Source of the DNA: Conchocele bisecta
Lineage: Eukaryota > Mollusca > Bivalvia > Lucinida > Thyasiridae
Assembly (NCBI GenBank): GCA_029237695.1
Contig: CM055275.1
Coordinates: 85,489,588 to 85,553,587, forward strand
Direction of reading: 5' to 3'
Length of the DNA: 64,000 nt
A program made the translations under genes and the position numbers. Under the pieces are notes generated by a model. It ran no database searches. It had not been told where the DNA came from and worked only from the letters and a program-made list of their open reading frames with translations. Of this stretch, positions 56,150-64,000 are shown piece after piece; within the stretch, counting starts at the first letter, position 1, and every line of letters begins with the position of its first letter.

Positions 56150-56670
56150 ATGACGTCGAAAATGTACTAGTACAGATTTTATAAAAAAAAGCAAAAGGAA
56201 AAACACTGATTGTATCACTTGTTCAAGTAAGATAATTTAATTAGCATAGAGAAGTTGTGACATCATGGTAGTTGCGGGTAGTTACCATGGTAAAGCAATC
56301 AATTGGTAAATTTAGTTCCAGACACTAACGTCGCCCCGTCATAGGCAGTTAGGAAGTAATTCACAGAGACGTGAAGTCCAGGGAAATAGTCATAACTATG
56401 TAATATTAACTTATATAGGGAGTTGGGTAATACTATGAACTATAATTACACACTATTGCATATCCGAGACATCGTCAGAGATACAGCTCTTTTAAGACAA
56501 AGATATATTTCTATATCCGTCTTTAATTCCTCACGGGCTATTAATTATTGTATTAGACTGTCTGCTATGTAATTTCATCTTATTCCACAATTAATTCAGC
56601 AACTAATGCCGTAATTTCAGTATTATTCCACTTCACACATATTCCCTAGTTTCCCCCCGGGTTATTACGA
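56150..56670. other. No gene seen
   Basis: Unique AT-rich DNA, no supported feature. Confidence 0.55.
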
Positions 56671-56676
56671 TATCTA

Positions 56677-56921
56677 CTGTCTGTTCCACGTTTTTCTGCC
56701 GACGAATTTTTGGCTATTAAACACATTCTATCTAAAAGATATTTAATTTAAGTACCTTTTCGCAATAGCATCAATATTTGACGGAATTTTATCACATACA
56801 TTTTTTGGGGGGAGGGTGACTTTTTTAATATTGATGAAAATGTACTTACATTTAAATATACTTTGGATTTAATGTGTTTAATGGCCAAAAGTTCGTTGAC
56901 AGCAAAACATGGAACAGACAG
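56677..56921. mobile_element. TA-flanked MITE, CTGTCTGTTCCACG ends
   Basis: CTGTCTGTTCCACG at the left matches CATGGAACAGACAG inverted at the right, with TA on both sides. Terminal bases resemble family F14 but the interior is different (CAATATTTGACGGAATTTTA). Confidence 0.85.
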
Positions 56922-57270
56922 TAGACGTCTGCGATTGGATAAACGGTTGTCTGCATGTACGATCGATAATCCGCTCGCTGTAGCTCATCTTTGACACATT
57001 TACGGGTGTTGTTTCTGTATTAACACCGCTGGTGTGCAAGGTATGTGCATGAGGATGTGATAAATAAGTTAGATCACGTTTGTCCGCATATACGAGGAGA
57101 TAATCCGCGAGCTAAAGCTCGTGGATTATCTCCTCATGCATGCGGACGAACCGTGCTATATGTATTACAACGATGTCGAAAAGTATCAATGATGTCGGAA
57201 ATTGACGAACATGTCCAATCTCGCGCGGAAAGAGTTTTGTGCGTGCTTTGAAACGTTAGTCACATTTCTA

Positions 57271-57584
57271 CGGAGCCCGCAGTGGACGTAGAATTATTTT
57301 GTTTACGAATACGTTCCCACGAAATAACAAGATGTTTTTTCATCTATGTACCACATACAACACAACTGGGGCTGGTTCCATTTTGTTCTATAAGATGTAT
57401 GGCCGCCATATTGAATTAAATTTGTCATTTCGTGGGAACGAATTGTTAATTCGAGGGAACGAATTGTTATATGTTGGGAACGAATAGTTATATCTTGGGA
57501 ACGAATAGTTAATTCGAGGGACATAATTGTTATTTCCTGGAAACGAATTAATACAAAAAAATCCATGTCCCATGCGGGGCTCCG
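57271..57584. mobile_element. TIR-bounded minisatellite, copy D
   Basis: CGGAGCCCGCAGTGGACGTA...CATGCGGGGCTCCG flanked by TA on both sides. It contains about six GGGAACGAATTGTTA-type units and a 90-bp segment (57332-57425) with ATGGCCGCCATATTGAATT that also occurs outside the element at about 57680-57765. Confidence 0.88.
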
Positions 57585-57649
57585 TACCTTTCAACTTCAT
57601 TCATTTACAATCTAATAGTGTATAGTGTTATCTCGTTATTAACGTCTTG

Positions 57650-58650
57650 TGAACATTTTTGCTATATTGTTTTAACCAAGATGTTTCTTTCATCTACAGA
57701 CCACATAACAACAAACTGGGGCTGGTTCCATTTTTTTCTTTAAGACGTATGGCCGCCATATTTAAATTCAAAATGGTCGCCATTGACATTTATGTTTCAC
57801 GTCAAAGTCATTATGTGTGGTGTTTTTGGTAACCAAAACACATTATTATGGACAAGTACTAATGGTAGAATGAGGTGAACATATTTTGAGATGGCGACCA
57901 TTTTCATTTTCAAAATAGCCGTCATTTCAAACTTGGATATACTGTTTTTATTGTATATTTGTGAACGCCGTGGTGATATCTTATATGTTCCTGTTGGTTA
58001 TAATCATATTTATTTGATGAACACAGACTGCTGGGACTATGTTTAAGAAGTAGTACTGTGGTACCAGCAATCTTTATCTTATAAATGGCCGCCGAAAATA
58101 AGTGTGTCATATACACTGCCACTCAAATTATTGTTATGTCTTTAGTCATGTTATTTCTTTATGATCATACTTTACCGGCGCGTATGTTTTTGCTTGAAGA
58201 CATATCATCTTCTATAGACAACATAAAACACAACTGGAGTCGGTTTCACTTCTTATGAGCTATATGTCCATTTATATTTCACGTCAAAGTCATTGTGTGT
58301 GGTGTTCTCTTTGTCAACCAAAAAACAGTATTATGATTAAGAAATATCGGTAGAATGATTTGTATATATATATATATTAGTTTTAAAAATGGCTACCACT
58401 TTAAATTTGGCCATCTAAGATTTATGCGAAAGTATTAAATGTTTTCTTTCTGTATATGCCTGTTCAGATTATTGTTAACTACTACTGTGGTACAAGCCAT
58501 GGTATCTTCAAAGTGGCCGCTGAAAATATATGTCATATATCGGCACCTGAAAGAGTTATATGTATTGCACATTCTATCATTGTTGTGGCATTTTCATGGT
58601 ACTTCAAATGATATCTTGATCGGCACGTGTGTTTGCTTAAGATAATATGA
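57650..58650. repeat. Two degenerate units of about 500 bp
   Basis: Both contain CATC(T/A)(A/T)CAGACCACAT-like and ACTGG(G/A)GCTGGTTCCA-like words, then TTTCACGTCAAAGTCATT and GGCCGC(C/T)GAAAATA. No coding frame. Confidence 0.65.
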
Positions 58651-59145
58651 TACAGAATATGACAAGTCATACATGTTGTCTAATAAACTTTATATCAATG
58701 TATTGTATATTGCATTGCATACGAAAATACTGGTATTCTCACTTGTTGTCACGGGAAAGCGTCCATTACGACGGTACGATGCGCCATCTGCCGTCTGTAC
58801 AATATAGGGTTAACTGTATTGTAATTTTCAAATTTGCTGCGTATATCAGAAAAAGATAGGTCGGAAAATCTGTTTAATGGTGACGCTCAAAATTAACCTA
58901 CTTCTAATGCGGTTAACCTACTTCTAATGCACTCCTTTCCTACTGGCGTAGGAATACATATTTAAATAATTTGCGACCGTTCATCAACAATGATATACCT
59001 GTAATGTATGACCATCAGCCAATCAGATTGCGTGACATGTATAGAGTGCATTAGAATGTACGATCTGCTGAATTTCAGTGTCGGTAAATTGGACCGCGTC
59101 CCATCACTAACTGTGCTGGCGACCATCATATACCCGCTATGTAAG

Positions 59146-60560
59146 CAGAGCTCCAGATAAGTTTTATATCAAAGGATTATTATACCCCAGATTTAAAAAT
59201 CAATGTGTAGTTTACTTTTACAAATGCATTATTGGTTTTCTTCCGTATTAATAGGTAACAAATGATAACAAAACATAAAACCCGTTTAAAACTACACATA
59301 TTTGAGCTGCAAAAAGCAAACTGTGTTTGCATTTTGTAGCTCAATTAAGTAAATTTCAACTTTATTACAGTATTTTATTTTATGACTAACGGTGAATTAC
59401 CGGGATTTATTAGTGGAATATCACTCGATATTGCACGGTTTGAAACTGTGGGAATGTTGCTTTTAAACTGTGAAAATACGGTTTTCAAGTATGAAAAATA
59501 TCATTACAAGCCCAACTACTTTTTAAAAGTCGGTGAAAATGTCATGGCGACAAGGAAGACAATTTCTGAGCCGTGCTCATATTTTAAATATTTACCTGTT
59601 CTGGTGCTGTCAAGTCTATCATTTATATATGTTCTGTTCTTGGTCTGCAACATGACATATTCTAGCGTCCATTGAAAATGACGTACCAGGTGAATACTGC
59701 CGAAAACTGTCAACCATTGTGTGTACCGACAGCCGGTAGCAAGATCAAACAATGATACTCTGTTTAATTCAGCCCTCGTGACAGTGGGAATTCTGGTCAG
59801 CTTCTTGAATTGCCTTACGAACGATCAAATTTGGTGCAGTACATTGATAGTGAGTAGATTCCTATTGATAAATCGTGTTACTCCCGTATTAATTCATATC
59901 GACACGGAATGAATAACCATGGCGGCCATTTTTTTCAGTGAACTGTTGAAAGTATTATTGCGCCATGTGGGCGTGGCTTATAATGTCAAATATATTAATA
60001 ACATGTGTATTATTGTTAATCGTATTATTTTCTTGTTTCATTATTTGTGTAAAATGTATTTTATCTATTATATTTTAATATTATTAGACGAATATCAGCG
60101 TAATAAATTATAAAATGTGGAATTATTTTTGTATGCAACAAGTTATTTTAGTAAATTGGTCATGCTGATAAATGAGGCCCCCACAGGTTTCCTAGCGAAG
60201 TCATAGAGGTACGATGCGTGTGCTAATGTAAATACTAAATAAGCAAAGAGCGTAAATACTGTTATATGATCATAACATAAACAGATAATTTGTTGTTTTC
60301 AGTGCAAGATTTAATTATTTTTCATTTCGTGAACACCAAACGATATATTTTCACTCGTGGTGAAAATACTACGGTTGGTGTTCACTCGATGAAAAATAAT
60401 TCGATCTTGCACTGAAAACAACAAATATCCTCTATTTCTCTACTCAATTTGAAAATCAATGCGTATTTTCACATTGCTGTGAGTATTTTGTACTCCCATT
60501 TTTAATAATCAGTGCGTATTCTGCTACAATACGCCAATATGCACCTTATCTGGAGCTCTG
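59146..60560. mobile_element. 1.4-kb TIR element with CAGAGCTCCAGATAAG ends
   Basis: CAGAGCTCCAGATAAG at the left and CTTATCTGGAGCTCTG at the right are perfect inverted repeats. They are flanked by ATGTAAG/ATGTAGG, a likely 7-bp duplication. The interior includes the repeat shared with 29530-29886 and a hairpin at 60290-60425. A 97-codon frame (59382-59675) has a hydrophobic end but no recognised domain. Confidence 0.8.
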
Positions 60561-61107
60561 ATGTAGGTATATCCAAATTTTGGTATGTACCTACAGCTTT
60601 TGCTTTGTTTTGTTCGTAGTAATAATCAAAAGTTACCAGAATGTCCTTGTCATTTCCAGTGAAAATCCCATGGGTGGCATGGAATGTGCATGGCTTGCAG
60701 CATCTTAGATTGGAGAGCAGTTGGAATTATGAGCTTGGATCATTTCAGGATCAAATAATCTGATATTGTTACATGACTGTCGTTATTCGACATCGCTCAC
60801 AGCTGTGTTCAAATATACAGCGAGTGCTGTTTGACAGACAATGCTTATTCCGGGGCCAAGCCAACACCTACGAAATGCATGGCACTCATGACGTTACTAG
60901 AACGCGCTATTACGTCACGAGACCAGTTCACCACGGTCTCACCGATTTTTTTTAAATTGGCGCGGATACATCACGTGACATGTACTGTGGCCCCGGAATA
61001 TGTATGTGTAAATTACAGCTGTTTAAAAGAAACGTGTTATCAAAGTAGCGAAAGTACTGCATATATGCTCACATTGCATGATATTTCCGGCAGAAATGTC
61101 ACAACGT

Positions 61108-61214
61108 TCGACCATGTCCAGCCGTGGCACGAGGGAATTGTTTGAACATTGGGGTTCGAACATTTCCCTCGTGCCACGGAAAACATTTACCAACGGCTGG
61201 ACATTGTTGAACAT
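61108..61214. mobile_element. Foldback element, family F4
   Basis: GTTCGACCATGTCCAGCCGT and CAACGGCTGGACATTGTTGAA arms, TTTGAACATTGGGGTTCGAA centre. Confidence 0.8.
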
Positions 61215-61302
61215 TATATTGTCAGCTCATCCCTTTAGGATCGCTTCTTTGCGCTAATTTGAATCTCGCTCAGTTAAGTTTTCAATTTCATGCAACTTGT
61301 GA

Positions 61303-61540
61303 TCACTGACATTTATTTTGGTTGAGACATGTGTCTGGTACTGACTTGCGGAATTGCGAATCAGCAGCTGGTATGCTTTTGCCAGAAGCAGATTTCACTA
61401 ACAGGTCATATTTCTTCAGCTGCAGTAAAATACCCTGTAATCTGGGATTGTTGTTTTTCATAAAGGATATAAGAAGCAAGTGATCCGATCCAACTTCAAC
61501 AGTATGTCCGTACACAAGGTGCATGATCATGTACATGTAC
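61303..61540 (-). pseudogene. Ty3-type RNase H relic
   Basis: The minus strand reads VYGHTVEVGSDHLLLISF, NNNPRLQGILLQLKKYDLLV and KSASGKSIPAADSQFRKSVP. This matches the end of Ty3 RNase H: the (V)(E/T).DH.PL core, the PRLQ..LL.L..YD line and the GK....AD.LSR line, here AADSQFR. There is no flanking reverse transcriptase or integrase. The frame then runs into a SINE-like tail. Confidence 0.7.
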
Positions 61541-61574
61541 TTGTACAGGTAATATACGTGATTTAGTACTAAAC

Positions 61575-61632
61575 CCATTGACCCGTCCGTAAATGACCAT
61601 GCCGTTAAACCCCAACAAATAAACAAACAAAA
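61575..61632 (+). repeat. SINE-like tail, CCGTTAAACCCCAACAAATAA
   Basis: AATGACCATGCCGTTAAACC followed by an AAACAAACAAAAC tail resembles the 3' end of a molluscan short retroposon. The 5' part is not recognisable. Confidence 0.55.
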
Positions 61633-61727
61633 CTAATTCGACAAAAATCAAATAGATTGGTCACTTGAATAAGGGGGGTAACTCCATTTAAGTCGTCATA
61701 CTACGCTCCATAAGTGTATACCAAGGT

Positions 61728-62090
61728 GCATGATCACGTGGTTACAACAACAACAACATCGCCCACTCCAAAGTAAGTATTATTTGATATTTTCCTTAAT
61801 ATGCAACGGATTTTGATGAAATATGGCGCTGCAAACGCGTCTTCGTGAGATGCATTTGGTGGTCCAGGGAGTATGGCACAGTCTTATGTCGTTTTTGCAA
61901 AGAATAGATTTCCGTGTCGTGTCAGAAGTTTGGGCGAAAATACAGAGACCACCAAATGCAGCTTAATAAGACGCGTTTGATGCGCCATATTTCATCAAAC
62001 TCCGTTACGTAATAAGGACAATATAAAGAATACGTACTTTCAACCGGATCTGTTGTTGTTGTTAGTACCACGTGATGATACACCTTGACA
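61728..62090. mobile_element. Foldback element, CACGTGG/ACAACAACA family
   Basis: GGTGCATGATCACGTGGTTA with ACAACAACAACA at the left, TGTTGTTGTTAGTACCACGT at the right. The ATTTCATCAAACTCCGTTAC interior is shared with 44802-45203. Confidence 0.85.
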
Positions 62091-62219
62091 CACATACTCA
62101 TGCAACCGTTTCAGGTCAAATAAAATGCCTAAAGGTTCAATCATGGTTTATGCAGGAGTCAATGATTTGTAAACATACGCCATTGTCATGCCTTCATAAC
62201 ATAACCTAATCCAGAATTT

Positions 62220-62603
62220 ATCCCGTCAACACAGTGCGTATGTGCCGTGAAACACGGTGCCGTGAAACATTTTTGATATCAAGTCAATACAATTTTTGCA
62301 TTTTACAGCCATTTGTATAAATAGAATAGTAGGTTAGTGCCGTGAATGGGAAAAAAATATCTGGCGCGGCACGGAAACGGGATGTGCTCGGCAGAGCCTC
62401 GCCCATCCCGTTTCCTGAGCCTTGCCAGATATTTTTTCTTATTTCTGAACCAAAGTATATGTTGTGACCACTCATTTGAACCGTCTCGGCGAGACGGTTC
62501 AAATGGTGGTCACTACATATACCGCTGATGAGAAATAAAGAAATTATTGAGCCTTGCCAGATATGTTTTCCCATTCACGGCACTAACCTACTATTCTCTA
62601 TAT
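62220..62603. mobile_element. Foldback element, family F13
   Basis: TTATCCCGTCAACACAGTGC start, both GTGCCGTGAATGGG and CCGTCTCGGCGAGACGG hairpins, and the end CTACTATTCTCTATATAACG. It runs directly into the 48-bp satellite. Confidence 0.88.
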
Positions 62604-63420
62604 AACGGGCTTCCCGGAGATTGGTAGTCCGTGTACTACTATTCTGTATATAACGTGCTTCCCGGAGATTGGTAGTCCGTGTACTACTATTCTCTTTATA
62701 ACGGGCTTCCCGGAGATTGGTAGTCCGTGTACTACTATTCTCTATATAACGGGCTTCCCGGAGATTGGTAGTCTGTGTACTACTATTCTCTATATAACGG
62801 GCTTCCCGGAGATTGGTAGTCTGTATACTACTATTCTCTATATAACGGGCTTCCCGGAGATTGGTAGTCTGTGTACTACTATTCTATATAATCGGCTTCC
62901 CGGAGATTGGTAGTCTGTGTACTATATTCTATATAACGGGCTTCCCGGAGATTGGTAGTCTGTATACTACTATTCTCTATATAACGGGCTTCCTGGAGAT
63001 TGGTAGTCTGTGTACTACTATTCTCTATATAACGGGCTTCCCGGAGATTGGTAGTCTGTGTACTACTATTCTCTATATAACGGGCTTCCTGGAGATTGGT
63101 AGTCTGTGTACTACTATTCTCTATATAACGGGCTTCCTGGAGATTGGTAGTCTGTGTACTACTATTCTCTATATAACGGGCTTCCCGGAGATTGGTAGTC
63201 TGTATACTACTATTCTCTATATAACGGGCTTCCCGGAGATTGGTAGTCTGTGTACTACTATTCTCTATATAACGGGCTTCCCGAGATTGGTAGTCTGTAT
63301 ACTACTATTCTCTATATAACGGGCTTCCTGGAGATTGGTAGTCTGTGTACTACTATTCTCTATATAAAGGGCTTCCCGGAGATAGATAGTCTGTATACTA
63401 CTATTCTCTATATATGTGTC
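62604..63420. repeat. 48-bp satellite array
   Basis: About 17 units of CGGGCTTCCCGGAGATTGG then TAGTCTGTGTACTACTATTC and TCTATATAA. Because 48 is a multiple of three, one frame stays open through 152 codons with a 16-residue repeat containing YITGFPEIGSL. No independent sign of coding. Confidence 0.95.
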
Positions 63421-63499
63421 GGTCTGAAGTGGCTTTGTCAAGTCATAACGTGACATGGCTGGACTCAGTGTAATCTGACATGTTGGAAAGCGTCATCGC

Positions 63500-63860
63500 G
63501 TGTGGTGTTTCCCTTGAGAAAAACGAAGATTAAGAGGCGATAATTATCGAAGGACGAAGAAGCGAAACACAGCGACGTAACGATCAGACAATAATTATCG
63601 TTTCTTCGTGGCGAAGAAACGAAGGAACAAAGAAAGGAAGATTAAGGACACTGGACTTCGAATCTTCGTTCCTTCGTGACGAAGGAACGATAATTAGCGT
63701 CCTGTAAGCGTAAAATAGCGTGGTGACGAAACGAAGAAACGAAGATTAAGGGGCGATAATTTGCTTTCGTAAATTTTACGCGACGCAAATTACCGACCTT
63801 ATAGGGCCATAATTATCGTCCATTCGAAACGAAGAGACGAAATGTCCCTAACGAGCCACC
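63500..63860. repeat. Degenerate GAAGAAACGAAG / GATAATTATCG region
   Basis: Interspersed CGAAGAAACGAAG words on both strands alternate with GCGATAATTATCG palindromes. Irregular spacing, no frame. Confidence 0.7.
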
Positions 63861-64000
63861 GAAGTAGCGGCCCTGTTACAGATGTGCCACAATAGTGCGT
63901 TATAATTATTAACGCACTCTGCTATTACTAGTATAATTATAATTTTCTGCAATGCAATCGCTTAATGATTGCATAACGTCTCTAACTCGCTCTAATTTCA
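63861..64000. other. No feature seen
   Basis: Short AT-rich end of the window. Confidence 0.5.

Noticed and set aside
57045..57251. Possible small gene around the CCGCATATACGAG hairpin
   Set aside because: The sequence is a hairpin repeat similar to 9510-9620, and the frame has no homology.
62861..63453. 152-codon frame of 16-residue repeats
   Set aside because: The 48-bp satellite unit is divisible by three, so an open frame is expected by chance. No start context, splice sites or homology.
18200..64000. Kinase-homology and guanylyl cyclase exons of the receptor
   Set aside because: Looked for their conserved motifs next to splice sites on the plus strand by eye and found none; absence is not proven.

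Overview
This is eukaryotic, intron-rich, transposon-dense DNA, most likely from a mollusc and probably a bivalve. The evidence is widely spaced coding exons with GT/AG splice sites, molluscan-looking short retroposons ending in a TTAAACACCAATAATCAATC-type tail, a Tc1 transposon, a Ty3-type LTR retrotransposon, LINE debris and many AT-rich foldback elements. Species assignment is inference. One assembly gap of about 500 N lies near 29.9-30.4 kb.

Region 1 (1-18.2 kb) holds seven internal exons of one plus-strand gene for a natriuretic-peptide-receptor-like membrane protein. Six exons (105-255, 6288-6448, 7702-7836, 9285-9420, 12258-12349, 15224-15365) encode the second half of the ANF_receptor ligand-binding ectodomain. 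One (18061-18142) encodes the transmembrane helix. All six junctions keep the reading frame. The N-terminal exons lie upstream of the window, and no kinase-homology or cyclase exon was found downstream. The introns hold a Tc1 element, TTAA-flanked and TA-flanked MITEs, a 70-bp minisatellite, a CGAA microsatellite and two arrays of decayed partial copies of the gene's own exons.

Region 2 (18.2-36.5 kb) is retroelement territory. A 9.3-kb Ty3-type element (19294-28561, minus strand) has 2.5-kb LTRs, a 5-bp target duplication and a tRNA-Leu-type primer site. Its surviving domain order is gag-protease-integrase, and the reverse transcriptase/RNase H segment is missing. Just beyond it sits a 409-bp miniature LTR element (28725-29133). 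Its 140-bp LTRs each carry a tRNA-Lys-like sequence with Pol III A/B boxes, and a third LTR copy lies at 35548. A broken LINE reverse transcriptase (33.6-35.5 kb) is split by a hairpin element.

Region 3 (36.5-47.6 kb) has no recognisable gene. It is a patchwork of foldback/MITE families, including TIR-bounded minisatellites with about 20-bp units and a perfect 157-bp palindrome.

Region 4 (47.7-52.1 kb) holds a second plus-strand gene with five supported exons. It encodes an acidic, proline-rich protein with a C-terminal DUF4806-like domain. One exon junction is out of phase by 1 nt, and an alternative short 3' end is possible.

Region 5 (52.1-64 kb) contains a 110-bp tandem array interrupted by a retroposon with a 13-bp target duplication, further MITEs, a 1.4-kb TIR element, a relic Ty3 RNase H fragment and a 48-bp satellite that starts at the end of a foldback element.
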